NCBI GenBank assembly: GCA_944388995.1
Contig: CALXKN010000001.1
Location: forward strand, 124,001 to 188,000
Length of the DNA: 64,000 nt
Direction of reading: 5' to 3'
Source: an uncultured Spirochaetota bacterium
Lineage (GTDB): Bacteria; Spirochaetota; Spirochaetia; JAFGXN01
Position 1 is the stretch's first letter, and each line of letters begins with the position of its first letter. Positions 33,889-42,642 of this stretch are shown here, piece by piece. A program made the position numbers and the translations under genes. The notes below the pieces were generated by a model. The model saw nothing but the letters and a program-made list of their open reading frames with translations, had not been told where the DNA came from and did no database searches.

Positions 33889-34388
33889 CACATTTCCAGT
33901 TTAGCGAAAATCCGCTCTTTAATTTCTTCTTTATCCGTTTCGAGGACCAATGAAAGCTCGTCAATCAACAGCTTCAATGCGCTGTCGTACTGTTTTCTTT
34001 CCATGACAGGCAACGGCTGCGGTTTGTTTTTGCTCCTGTAATAAAGCGTGCTGACAACGGAAGCAATATCGTCAATATCGCCGGTTTTCAGCATGTCCAT
34101 ATTCCCCTGGTACCGTTCTTTCCAGTCCGAATGGGAAGGTGAAGCCGGCGGCGCAATTGATTCCAGTGTTTTCCGAGCCCGCTCCTTATCGACCAGCGCG
34201 CGGATTCCCAACGTCTCGGTATTGGAAACCGGAATCATGACGGTCATATCCGAAACCGGGATATAAATGGTGTAATATGGCGTCAAAACCTCTTTGAAAA
34301 TCTGTTCGTCAATACCGACAATCTCGCCGACGCCCTGCAACGGATAAACAATCTTTTGCCCGATTTTAAATTTCACTTCACATTCCAT
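33888..34388 (-). CDS. carD: CarD-family transcription regulator
   Basis: A 166-residue protein. Residues about 5-60 form the Tudor-like RNA-polymerase-binding domain (F-K-I-G-Q-K-I-V-Y-P-L-Q-G-V-G-E-I, Y-Y-T-I-Y-I-P), and the rest is the helical DNA-binding domain. CarD/CdnL stabilises open promoter complexes, notably at rRNA genes. ATG at 34388 was chosen; a longer upstream frame runs through the promoter and is not plausible. The -10 box ends 6 nt before this ATG, so the mRNA is probably leaderless. Confidence 0.92.
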   Translation of the reverse strand: MECEVKFKIGQKIVYPLQGVGEIVGIDEQIFKEVLTPYYTIYIPVSDMTVMIPVSNTETLGIRALVDKERARKTLESIAPPASPSHSDWKERYQGNMDMLKTGDIDDIASVVSTLYYRSKNKPQPLPVMERKQYDSALKLLIDELSLVLETDKEEIKERIFAKLEM

Positions 34389-34394
34389 AATTTG

Positions 34395-34423
34395 ATTATA
34401 CTCCGAACGGCAAAAATTTTCAA
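34395..34423 (-). promoter_or_regulatory. Promoter of carD-ispF operon (leaderless type)
   Basis: Minus strand TTGAAA (34418-34423), 17-bp spacer, TATAAT (34395-34400), then 6 nt to the ATG. The spacer end GTTCGGAG is shared with the traB promoter. Confidence 0.7.
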
Positions 34424-34505
34424 CAAAAATAATCGGAAATCGCAAACACAGCACGCACGTTCCGTCTGAAGGCAGCCGCATTTTTTGATCTCCTCCAAAA
34501 ATTTC

Positions 34506-34534
34506 TTGAAAACGAAAATAAAGCGTGTTATTAT
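34506..34534 (+). promoter_or_regulatory. Promoter of malQ
   Basis: TTGAAA (34506-34511), 17-bp spacer and TATTAT (34529-34534), with a conventional leader and an ACGGAG ribosome site before ATG 34567. Confidence 0.6.
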
Positions 34535-34566
34535 GATTTAACCCATTTTTACATGACGGAGATTTT

Positions 34567-36102
34567 ATGGACGCTTTGACAAACCGCCGCGCTTCCGGCA
34601 TTCTGCTTCATCCGACTTCGCTTCCAGGAAAATACGGAATCGGCGACTTTGGCAGAGAGGCTTTCGCTTTTGTTGACGCACTGGCCGAGGGCGGACAAAC
34701 GCTGTGGCAAATTTTACCGCTCGGCCCAATCGGTTACGGAGAATCCCCTTATTCGCCGTTTTCAACCTTTGCCGGAGAAGACCTTCTCATCAGTCTCGAT
34801 GGATTGGCTGAGTTGGGCTTGCTGGATGGAAACGATTTAAATGCGGCTCCCGCCTTTGATGAGAATCGTGTCAACTACGAAGCCGTCCGATCATTCAAAC
34901 GTCCGTTGCTTGAAAAAGCGGCTGATGCGTTTCTAAAGAAAATTCCGGCAAAGCTGAAAACCGACTGGGAGAAATTCTGCCGCAACAACGCCGATTGGCT
35001 TGATGATTATGCTCTGTTTACAGCTCTCCGCAAAGAATTCGGAGAAACAGCATGGAACTCAGCCTGGGATCGCGATATCATGCGGAAAGAGCCGTCAGCG
35101 GTCAAAAAGTGGTCCCAATATCTGAAACATTCGGCAGAACAAGTTAAGGCCATTCAATTCTTTTTCGATTTTCAATGGAAAGCGGTCAAGATCTACGCTA
35201 ACGAAAAAAATGTGCGTATCATCGGCGACATTCCGATTTTTGTTTCTCCCGACAGCGCCGACGTTTGGGCTAATCGACACCTCTTTTTAACCGACAGCGA
35301 GTGCCGTTACACTTCGGTCGCCGGCGTTCCCCCGGACTATTTTTCCCCGACGGGACAGCGTTGGGGAAATCCGCTTTACGATTGGAAAGCAATGGAAGCC
35401 GACGGTTTTCATTGGTGGGTGCGTCGCATTCAGCGAACTGCCGAACAGGTCGACATTATCCGAATCGATCACTTCCGCGGACTGCGGGCTTTTTGGAAAA
35501 TTCCGGGAAGCGAAAAAACAGCCGAAAAAGGAAAGTGGATAAAAGCGCCGGGTGAAAAGCTGTTCGCCGCCGTCGCAAAAGCACTGCCGCGCGCCGAAAT
35601 CATCGCCGAGGATTTGGGATTGATCACCGAAGATGTGACAGCTTTACGGAAAAAATTGCACCTGCCGGGAATGAAAATTCTTCAGTTTGCGTTTGAATTC
35701 ACAGGCGACGGTCGTTTTAACAGCGCAAATGGATTTCTTCCTCATAATTACGAAACAGATTCCGTTGTTTATACCGGAACTCACGACAACGATACGACAG
35801 TCGGCTGGTACAAAACGCTTTCCGAACCGATTCGCGATGTTATTCGACGGTATTACGGCATCAGCGGAGAAGATATCGCATGGGATTTGATCCGTTCCGC
35901 TTCGGCATCAAGGGCCCGCTACTGCATTTTTCCGTTGCAGGACTTGCTCTCGCTTGATTCCGACGCCCGCATGAACACTCCGGCGACAGTCGGCGGAAAC
36001 TGGAGCTGGCGTTTTTCCCCGCAGACAGACATTCTGAACCCGTTGCGCCGGCTGCGCGGTTTGACGGAGCTTTACGGACGGTTACCGTGGGCGCCGAAAT
36101 AA
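34567..36102 (+). CDS. malQ: 4-alpha-glucanotransferase (amylomaltase)
   Basis: A 511-residue GH77 enzyme, normal length. Visible: G-I-L-L-H-P-T-S-L-P, Y-G-E-S-P-Y-S-P-F-S, I-I-G-D-I-P-I-F-V, I-R-I-D-H-F-R-G-L (nucleophile Asp), I-I-A-E-D-L-G (acid/base Glu) and Y-T-G-T-H-D-N-D-T (stabilising Asp). It disproportionates maltodextrins in glycogen or maltose metabolism. It overlaps the next gene by 16 nt. Confidence 0.96.
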   Translation: MDALTNRRASGILLHPTSLPGKYGIGDFGREAFAFVDALAEGGQTLWQILPLGPIGYGESPYSPFSTFAGEDLLISLDGLAELGLLDGNDLNAAPAFDENRVNYEAVRSFKRPLLEKAADAFLKKIPAKLKTDWEKFCRNNADWLDDYALFTALRKEFGETAWNSAWDRDIMRKEPSAVKKWSQYLKHSAEQVKAIQFFFDFQWKAVKIYANEKNVRIIGDIPIFVSPDSADVWANRHLFLTDSECRYTSVAGVPPDYFSPTGQRWGNPLYDWKAMEADGFHWWVRRIQRTAEQVDIIRIDHFRGLRAFWKIPGSEKTAEKGKWIKAPGEKLFAAVAKALPRAEIIAEDLGLITEDVTALRKKLHLPGMKILQFAFEFTGDGRFNSANGFLPHNYETDSVVYTGTHDNDTTVGWYKTLSEPIRDVIRRYYGISGEDIAWDLIRSASASRARYCIFPLQDLLSLDSDARMNTPATVGGNWSWRFSPQTDILNPLRRLRGLTELYGRLPWAPK

Positions 36103-36608
36103 CTTTCACTCCCGAAAAGTTAGTGATCGCGGTGACTTTCAGCCGCGGAATCGGCGAACATTCCGTTTGGCAGCGACTGGAGAGAGAATTCGGGCCGATT
36201 GACGTTTACGGCGAGCCGTACCCGTTTTCGTTTACCGACTACTACGAATCGGAGATGGGAACCGATTTGACAAAACAGCTCATTTCATTTGAACGGAAAA
36301 TCGACCCTCAAACACTCTCAGCTGTAAAACGGCGCACAAATGAAATCGAGGCTGAATCAGCCGTCAACGGCTGCCGCCGCATTAACCTTGACCCCGGGAT
36401 TTTGAATTTCAACCGATTCATTTTGGCGACAACCAAAAATCGCGGTCACCGCATTCCTCTGACCGACGGCATTTACGGAGAGCTGACGCTTTTGTTTGTC
36501 CGCGGCCGTTTTCGACCGTTTCCCTGGACCTACGCCGACTATCGAAGCGAATCCGTTCTTGCCGACTTAGAAAAAATTCGTTTGACATTAAAATCCCGCA
36601 AAAAATAG
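36087..36608 (+). CDS. DUF4416-family protein
   Basis: A 173-residue protein matching DUF4416, found mainly in spirochaetes and deltaproteobacteria. Recognisable segments are F-G-P-I-D-V-Y-G-E-P-Y-P-F-S-F-T-D-Y-Y, G-C-R-R-I-N-L-D-P-G-I-L and P-W-T-Y-A-D-Y-R-S. Start GTG at 36087 lies within the end of malQ, so the two are coupled. Function is unknown; the conserved N-L-D-P-G segment suggests a small-molecule or nucleotide site, but that is a guess. Confidence 0.83.
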   Translation: MGAEITFTPEKLVIAVTFSRGIGEHSVWQRLEREFGPIDVYGEPYPFSFTDYYESEMGTDLTKQLISFERKIDPQTLSAVKRRTNEIEAESAVNGCRRINLDPGILNFNRFILATTKNRGHRIPLTDGIYGELTLLFVRGRFRPFPWTYADYRSESVLADLEKIRLTLKSRKK

Positions 36609-36641
36609 TCAAAAAACGCTTTTTTACCCATTATATAAGAT

Positions 36642-37361
36642 ATGAAAACAAGAGTTTTGAAATCTGCCCTGCTGGGGGCAGGCGTTTTTTGCGGCTGCAC
36701 GGTTCTGTCTCCGACGGTCGAGGTCATATTGAAATTGCCGCCGCTCCCCGAGAGTTTTAAAGACCGTCTGCAAAACGGCGCCGACAACCGTTGTTTGATT
36801 CTCTATGAAAACGATAACGGCAACATTTGTAAAAAAGAAATCGATTACACACAAACTGCGTCGTTGGAAATTTTAAAACGGGAAAACAGTCCGGTTTTGT
36901 TTTATCCGCCGTTTTCACTGCGGCCTTACGGCGGTTTTTTTACAGGAGAATCGATACTGCAAATGACGTGGAAAGGCGGTTTTTTGGTTGAAACCATCTA
37001 CAAAACCGACGCTGCCTTGCGCAAAAACTGGAATCCGCAACCGCTCTTGGAACGGATAAACGGCAATCCGTGGCACAACGACGAAAACGCTCTGCGCAGC
37101 GCTTTGGAAACTCGGACAATCAATCGTTACAGCATCAAGAAAAAACCGCTTTACAAAGTTGTGTTGAAAGACGTTCCCGTCGGTGTTTGGATTAATCGCT
37201 GGCCGCATGAAAAAGTGACTGTTCCGGAGAGCAGAATTTTTGAAACGGAACTGCCCCTCGGTTACGAGTTGTTTCTGAATCTTGAAACGGGACAGAGACT
37301 TTCACTTTACGTCAATGAGAACGGTTCGACTCCTTTTCTAATAACGGAAGCCGAATGGTGA
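36642..37361 (+). CDS. Putative lipoprotein of unknown function
   Basis: A 239-residue protein with a short signal and a weak lipobox (V-F-C-G-C, Cys at 17 or 19). The remainder has no recognised domain but contains a possible PEGA-like stretch near the end (L-K-D-V-P-V-G-V-W-I-N...L-E-T-G-Q-R-L-S-L-Y-V). A TATATAAG sequence ends 2-3 nt before the ATG with no clear ribosome site, so transcription could be nearly leaderless. Its last 50 nt overlap the end of the convergent histidine kinase gene. Confidence 0.7.
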   Translation: MKTRVLKSALLGAGVFCGCTVLSPTVEVILKLPPLPESFKDRLQNGADNRCLILYENDNGNICKKEIDYTQTASLEILKRENSPVLFYPPFSLRPYGGFFTGESILQMTWKGGFLVETIYKTDAALRKNWNPQPLLERINGNPWHNDENALRSALETRTINRYSIKKKPLYKVVLKDVPVGVWINRWPHEKVTVPESRIFETELPLGYELFLNLETGQRLSLYVNENGSTPFLITEAEW

Positions 37362-38760
37362 ACACGGTGTATTCTCCTTCTTTTGAATCGACAGCGACCG
37401 TTCCTCCGTGTGCGAAAACAACGGTTTTACAAATAGCCAGACCCAAACCGCTGCCTTCCCGATTGCGGTTACGAGAATCGTCTGCTTTATAAAAACGGTC
37501 AAAAATATATTTGAGTTTTTCTCTCGGTATACCGATTCCGTTATCGTACAGCTCGGAAACAGCCTCATTGCCTTCCCGGCGAATCGATAAACGAATCAAG
37601 CCTCCGCTGCGGGAAAATTTAACCGCATTCATAATCAGATTTCCGAACGCTCTTGTCAAACTCTCCTGATCGCCCCAAACAAACAGCGGCTGCGGCGAAG
37701 GGTAAAATTCGAAACTCAGCTGGTCGGCTGCTCCCATCGGGGCAAATGATTCAAAAAGATTCCGAAGAAATTCATTGATTTCGATTTTTGTATTAATCCG
37801 CGGTTCCAAAGAACCGGCTTCCAAACGGGAAATCTGCCGCCACGAATCAATAAACGCGGAAAGCCGATCGGTTTCCTGTATCAAAAAATCAAATTGTTCG
37901 GAATCGGGACGATAAACGCCTTCTTTCAACATCTCCAACCGTGCCGTAATCAACGCCAACGGAGTGCGTAAATCGTGGGAAATATCGGCTGTCAGCTGAC
38001 GGCGCGCCTTTTCGTTCTCTTCCAGTTTCTGCATCATGCAGTTGAACGAATCGATCAGGATTCCCAACTCGTTGTTTGAGCGGTTTTGAAGGCGAACCGA
38101 AAACCTGTTGCCGGCGGCCTGCTCAAACGCCTGTATCAAATCTTTCAGAGGGCGGCTGAGGCGGACGGAAAACAAAATCCCCAGCACAACCGAAAAAACA
38201 ATCAGCACGCCGGAAAAGGAAATCAAAATGATGACGGTTTGCCGCGCCGCCGGAGAAACGGAAAAACGGTTGCCGACGCCGGGAATCATGCCGCCGGCGT
38301 AAACACAGGCAAGAGGCGTGTCGTCGGAAACCGCTTCCGCTCCGAAAACATCGCAAAGCGGAGCCACTCCTTCAAGATAAGGGAAGGTTTGATACAGAAT
38401 ATCGGTTTTTTCCGCATTCAGAACAATCAGTTTCGGTATCCGGAAATTCTCAGACTCTTTCGGATAGGAAGAACTCCGTTTTTCCCGCTTCAGAACGCGC
38501 ATCCGCCGTTCGATAAACCGGTCGAGGGCTTCCTCCAAACCATCCAGAGTGCCGGTTCTTTGGTAATGCGAGCGGATAAAATCGCCGACGTGAACGGCAA
38601 AATCGATATCGCGTTCCCGCTGCCACCGCTTTCCTTCTCGAAAATAGCTGATTAAAGATACCCCAACCACCGCGCTTGTCAGAAAGAGAATCAAAAGCGC
38701 ATAAGTAACGAGAATTTCGACCAAAAGTTTCCGTTTGATTTTCATTTCACGGAAAATCAA
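37312..38760 (-). CDS. Sensor histidine kinase
   Basis: A 482-residue membrane kinase. One helix at about 13-38, a periplasmic sensor of about 130 residues, a second helix at about 174-198, HAMP, then HisKA with D-I-S-H262-D-L-R-T-P and a catalytic domain with N-L-I-M-N-A, D-N-G-I-G-I and G-S-G-L-G-L. ATG at 38760 overlaps the response regulator stop (ATGA), so it is the second gene of a two-component operon. Stimulus unknown. Confidence 0.92.
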   Translation of the reverse strand: MIFREMKIKRKLLVEILVTYALLILFLTSAVVGVSLISYFREGKRWQRERDIDFAVHVGDFIRSHYQRTGTLDGLEEALDRFIERRMRVLKREKRSSSYPKESENFRIPKLIVLNAEKTDILYQTFPYLEGVAPLCDVFGAEAVSDDTPLACVYAGGMIPGVGNRFSVSPAARQTVIILISFSGVLIVFSVVLGILFSVRLSRPLKDLIQAFEQAAGNRFSVRLQNRSNNELGILIDSFNCMMQKLEENEKARRQLTADISHDLRTPLALITARLEMLKEGVYRPDSEQFDFLIQETDRLSAFIDSWRQISRLEAGSLEPRINTKIEINEFLRNLFESFAPMGAADQLSFEFYPSPQPLFVWGDQESLTRAFGNLIMNAVKFSRSGGLIRLSIRREGNEAVSELYDNGIGIPREKLKYIFDRFYKADDSRNRNREGSGLGLAICKTVVFAHGGTVAVDSKEGEYTVFTIRLPLLEKESNRSH

Positions 38761-39431
38761 AATTCGCGGAAGCGGTATCCCATGCTGCGAACCGTTTCAA
38801 TGTAAGAGGCGCCGTCGTTATTTTTGCTTAAAATCTTGCGAATATTTTTAATGTGAGCATCGACGTTGCGCGAATACTCTTCACAAAACGAGTTTGAAAA
38901 TGCCGAAACCAGCTCCTGCCGAGAAAAAACTCTTCCCGGCTGACTCATCAGTTTTTCAACAATCGCAAACTGAACCGCTGTCAAATCATGGGGTACGCCG
39001 GCTACATAACATTTTTTTCTCTGCCCATCCAGCCGAACATCACCGCAAATCAGCATTTTATTGGTTCTCGGCCCCATACGACGAAGAACGGCCCGGATAC
39101 GCGCAACCAATTCGCGAAAACTGAACGGTTTGACAATGTAATCGTCGGCGCCCTGTTCCAATGCGGCAATTTTATCAGCCTCTTCGGTTCTCGCCGTCAA
39201 AAAAATAACCGGTGTGTTTTTGTTCCGTCTGAGAATTTTCAGCACGTCAAATCCATCCATGTCGGGAATCATGACGTCCATCAAAATCAAATTGTAATCT
39301 TCCTCGCTGATGTGTCTTACGGCGCTGAAACCGTCGTAAGCAATATCGGTATCAAAATCATTTGCTTTTAAATAATCAGAAAGCATTTGAGCCATTTGTT
39401 TTTCGTCTTCAATTATCAAAATTCGATCCAT
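38757..39431 (-). CDS. OmpR/PhoB-family response regulator
   Basis: A 224-residue regulator. Receiver domain with acidic pair E8-D9, phosphoacceptor D52 (I-L-M-D-V-M-I-P-D), T-A-R and the K-P switch; a C-terminal winged helix (V-F-S-R-Q-E-L-V, G-Y-R-F). GGAGG precedes the ATG. It is cognate to the overlapping histidine kinase. Target genes are not evident. Confidence 0.94.
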   Translation of the reverse strand: MDRILIIEDEKQMAQMLSDYLKANDFDTDIAYDGFSAVRHISEEDYNLILMDVMIPDMDGFDVLKILRRNKNTPVIFLTARTEEADKIAALEQGADDYIVKPFSFRELVARIRAVLRRMGPRTNKMLICGDVRLDGQRKKCYVAGVPHDLTAVQFAIVEKLMSQPGRVFSRQELVSAFSNSFCEEYSRNVDAHIKNIRKILSKNNDGASYIETVRSMGYRFREF

Positions 39432-39529
39432 TGTTAACCTCCGAAATCAATTTTGTACGGTCTGAAATATTTTTTATGACGCAAGTTATCATAACCGATT
39501 TTTTATGAAAAAATAATGAAAAAAAAGTA

Positions 39530-40381
39530 TTATTTTTCAGCTACCGCCTTATCATGCAAAAACCGGATTTCATCCTTCCAAATCTCCCGATTTGGGGTTT
39601 CCAAAATCAGAGGAATATTGTCAAAACGCTTGTCTGAAGCAATTTTTTCAAACGGAAATAGCCCTAAATGGCCTTTCCCAAGAGATTCATGACGATCACA
39701 GCGGCTGTTCAGCGGATTTTTCGAATCGTTCAGATGCATTCCTTTTAGAAACGAAAATCCGATGAGACGATCAAACTCTTCCATTGTCTTTTCAAATTCT
39801 TCTTCGGTGCGCAAATCGTACCCGGCGGAAAAAATGTGGCAAGTGTCAATACAAACGCCGGCACGCGTCGGATCTTTCAGCTGTGAAAGAATTTCCGCCA
39901 GCTCTTCAAACCGGCTGCCGATCACCGTTCCTTGACCGGCCATAGTCTCCAAAACAAAAACAACAGATTCGGTTTCTTCGGCTGCACGATTGACAGCGCC
40001 GGCAATGCGGGAAATAGCCTCTTTCGGCGTTGAAAGGTTGACATGCGCTCCGGGATGAAAATTAAAAAGCTTTAAACCCAATCGGTCAACCGTTTTCGCT
40101 TCTGCCAAAAACGAATCAAAGGATTTTTGAAAACGCTCTTGATCGGCATTCCCCAAATTAATCAAATAACCGCCGTGAACCAACACATCTTCCGGCCGAA
40201 TGCGGGAAGATGCCAAGTGAAAGCGAAACCAGTTGACCGCATTGTCATCAGGTAAAGGGGCGAACCATTGCCGCTGATTTTTGACAAACATTCCGAAGGC
40301 ATCAGCTTCGAGCGCTTTTGCTTCATCCGGCGCATGAAAAAGACCTCCGGCAATGCTGACATGAGCTCCTGCTTTTTTCAT
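39530..40381 (-). CDS. nfo: Deoxyribonuclease IV (endonuclease IV, AP endonuclease)
   Basis: A 283-residue TIM-barrel AP endonuclease. Zinc-binding motifs include G-A-H-V-S-I-A-G-G, V-H-G-G-Y-L-I-N, N-F-H-P-G-A-H, V-L-E-T-M-A-G-Q-G, C-I-D-T-C-H and H-L-N-D-S-K. It repairs abasic and oxidised sites. The short-chain dehydrogenase gene ends 9 nt upstream, so they share a transcript. Confidence 0.95.
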   Translation of the reverse strand: MKKAGAHVSIAGGLFHAPDEAKALEADAFGMFVKNQRQWFAPLPDDNAVNWFRFHLASSRIRPEDVLVHGGYLINLGNADQERFQKSFDSFLAEAKTVDRLGLKLFNFHPGAHVNLSTPKEAISRIAGAVNRAAEETESVVFVLETMAGQGTVIGSRFEELAEILSQLKDPTRAGVCIDTCHIFSAGYDLRTEEEFEKTMEEFDRLIGFSFLKGMHLNDSKNPLNSRCDRHESLGKGHLGLFPFEKIASDKRFDNIPLILETPNREIWKDEIRFLHDKAVAEK

Positions 40382-40390
40382 TGAATCCCC

Positions 40391-41050
40391 CTAAACCGTA
40401 AAGACGGTTCCGCTCGGCGAATGCCCCGCCAGAATTTCATCAAATACCGGCTTCAGCACATCGGTTCCGGTAAAACACCATTTTTTCCGAGAATCGGGAA
40501 CATTTTCCGCAATGACGGGAGGCAGCAACGCTTTCGGAGCAATTCCGTAGTAACGGTTGCGCTCGGAAACCGCCGCAAAACAAGCCGTCGCCTCAGCTGC
40601 CAAACGTTTACTCAGATAGTATCCGGAAAATTTCCCTTTCGCCGCCTCCAACCGTCCATCCAAAAAATTGACAACGGTGCAGCCGCTGCGTTCCGCCTCT
40701 GTTCGGCACATGATTTCATAAACCGTTTCATAATTGATTTTCAACTGCCGACGAAACAAGGCGGTGTCGGTCGTATCAGGACAGTAAACCGCCGCATTGT
40801 TAACAATGACTCTCAACCCGGGAATGTTTGCCGCATTCCAAAAACGGCCGACACCGTCGTCTTGTGAAAAATCGGCGGTAATCGTGCAGGTTTGCAGCCC
40901 TTTTGCGTTGAGGGCGGCTGCCAGCGTTTGAAGTTCTTCTGTCGAGCGGCGGCAATGAAGAATCAAATGATATCCGCATTCTGCCAAATGCAATGCGCAC
41001 GCACGTCCTGTTCTGACGGCTGCACCGGTCACAGCTGCCCACTTTTCCAT
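40391..41050 (-). CDS. Short-chain dehydrogenase/reductase
   Basis: A 219-residue SDR. The cofactor motif is T-G-A-A-V-R-T-G, close to the T-G-x3-R-x-G of pteridine reductases (FolM-like). N-N-A-A-V-Y and the catalytic Y-Y-L-S-K follow. It is slightly short, with a shortened substrate lid. The R-x-G variant and small size suggest a dihydropterin or quinonoid substrate, but this is an inference. It is the first gene of the nfo transcript. Confidence 0.78.
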   Translation of the reverse strand: MEKWAAVTGAAVRTGRACALHLAECGYHLILHCRRSTEELQTLAAALNAKGLQTCTITADFSQDDGVGRFWNAANIPGLRVIVNNAAVYCPDTTDTALFRRQLKINYETVYEIMCRTEAERSGCTVVNFLDGRLEAAKGKFSGYYLSKRLAAEATACFAAVSERNRYYGIAPKALLPPVIAENVPDSRKKWCFTGTDVLKPVFDEILAGHSPSGTVFTV

Positions 41051-41056
41051 AAAATT

Positions 41057-41085
41057 ATCATATCCCGTTTCAGCGGTTTTGACAA
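41057..41085 (-). promoter_or_regulatory. Leaderless-type promoter of SDR-nfo
   Basis: Minus strand TTGTCA (41080-41085), 17-bp spacer, TATGAT (41057-41062), then 6 nt to the ATG, with no room for a ribosome site. Confidence 0.65.
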
Positions 41086-41142
41086 CGACCGCAGCGGCGG
41101 AAAATTCTCAACCTTTAACGCTTTTTTTCCGATAAAACACTA

Positions 41143-42642
41143 ATGAAACGGATTTTTCTGACCGCACTTTTCCCGCTGATGACAGCGCTTCCTCTTTTTT
41201 CTGAATCGGTAACCGTCACTTTGGACGGTTCTGATTTTCTCTCCGCCGTTTCCGTCCGCAAGCCGCAAGGAAACCGAGACGCCGTCACTATTCCCGAATC
41301 TGTTGTTGAGCCGGGGGACGACGTTGATTTACTGATTCATTTTGATGCGGACGAAGAAGTACCCCAAGGAAACTACCGCCTGATTAATGGATCGATTATC
41401 ACATCTGCCGATGATAAAAAAGCCGGCAACGCATCGGGACGCTTTTACATCGACCAAAGCGCGCTTTCATTGCAGCCGTTGACAAATGCTCTTTTTGCCT
41501 CGAAAAATGAGCCGGGGAGTTTTACCATCCGATTTTTCATCAAACCGACTGTTGTCGAAAACAACGAAATTTTGATTTATTGGTCAAATACGACTCAAAA
41601 CGGCGACCGTTTCGATTATCAGAGCGTCATTTGCGGAATCGAAGACCGCCGTCTCGTTTGGAGTTTTGAACGTCTCTTTAAAAACGCCGCACCTCAAATC
41701 GAAATCAAAGGTAAATCAAAAATTAAAGCGGGAGAGTGGAGTTTTCACTCTCTTTCATACAACCGCGATTTGAATTTTCTCGAATATTCAATGAACGGCC
41801 GTGCGGAGCAAATCGTTTATCTCTCTCCCGAAGGAAGCGAATCCGAAATCGATACTCCGCCGATTATCGGCAGCCGACCGTACAGCGTTCTAACCGTCTG
41901 CCGACGCTTCAGCGGAAAAATGGATGAATTGATGATTTTAAATCAGGCAACAGATTCGGCTGCCGTTCCGCAACTTTTGAAAGACGAAGGACGGATTCTT
42001 TTCCGTTGTGTCGATACCGGCTATTCAAATTCGTTAATCGAAAATATTGTGACGGATGTTCAAACAGAAGGCAACAGCGCTGTTAACGGGTACTTTCGTA
42101 TAAGCGAAAACCGCTTGGACTCCATCCGGTGGAACGAAGCGAAAATTGACGACAGCGACGGATACTTCAGTGAAAACGGATGGATTCCGTTCCGTTCGAA
42201 CGACTTTCCGCAAAACGTGCGCGGCCGCTATCTTCAGGTAGCCGTCCAGCTTCTACCCGATACCGTTGACGGAATTTCGCCGCAGTTTAAATCCGCCGAT
42301 GTGGTTTATGAACCAAACCTCCCGCCTCTGCCGCCGATTGCGTTAACAGCAATTGCCGGCAACGAAGCAGTGACTCTCGATTGGATTCCGGCCGTCGATA
42401 TTCGCACGCGCGGCTACCGTATTTCGTACGGCACAGCCCCCGGCCGTTATACCGATTTCATAGACATCGACAATCCGCCGTTTACACCGAACCGCCATCA
42501 ACAGTTTACCATTACAGGACTGCAAAACGATGTGCTTTATTACTTCTCTGTGCAATCTTTTGATGATGCGCCGGTCAGACAATACGGAGAGTTTTCCGAT
42601 GAAATTTCTGCCCGACCGGGATTGATTCATAAACAGCCATGA
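41143..42642 (+). CDS. Secreted LamG-like and fibronectin type III domain protein
   Basis: A 499-residue exported protein (signal peptide to about residue 20, A-L-P-L-F-S). Residues about 60-270 form a LamG/concanavalin-like domain (F-T-I-R-F-F-I-K-P, G-E-W-S-F-H-S-L-S-Y, F-S-G-K-M-D-E-L-M-I). Residues about 395-495 are a fibronectin type III domain (L-D-W-I-P-A-V-D-I-R-T-R-G-Y-R-I-S-Y-G). It is probably a surface or periplasmic carbohydrate- or protein-binding protein. It overlaps the next gene by 4 nt. Confidence 0.8.
   Translation: MKRIFLTALFPLMTALPLFSESVTVTLDGSDFLSAVSVRKPQGNRDAVTIPESVVEPGDDVDLLIHFDADEEVPQGNYRLINGSIITSADDKKAGNASGRFYIDQSALSLQPLTNALFASKNEPGSFTIRFFIKPTVVENNEILIYWSNTTQNGDRFDYQSVICGIEDRRLVWSFERLFKNAAPQIEIKGKSKIKAGEWSFHSLSYNRDLNFLEYSMNGRAEQIVYLSPEGSESEIDTPPIIGSRPYSVLTVCRRFSGKMDELMILNQATDSAAVPQLLKDEGRILFRCVDTGYSNSLIENIVTDVQTEGNSAVNGYFRISENRLDSIRWNEAKIDDSDGYFSENGWIPFRSNDFPQNVRGRYLQVAVQLLPDTVDGISPQFKSADVVYEPNLPPLPPIALTAIAGNEAVTLDWIPAVDIRTRGYRISYGTAPGRYTDFIDIDNPPFTPNRHQQFTITGLQNDVLYYFSVQSFDDAPVRQYGEFSDEISARPGLIHKQP

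Noticed and set aside
34389-34601. N-terminal extension of CarD by 71 residues
   Set aside because: It reads through the carD promoter and does not match the CarD family N-terminus.
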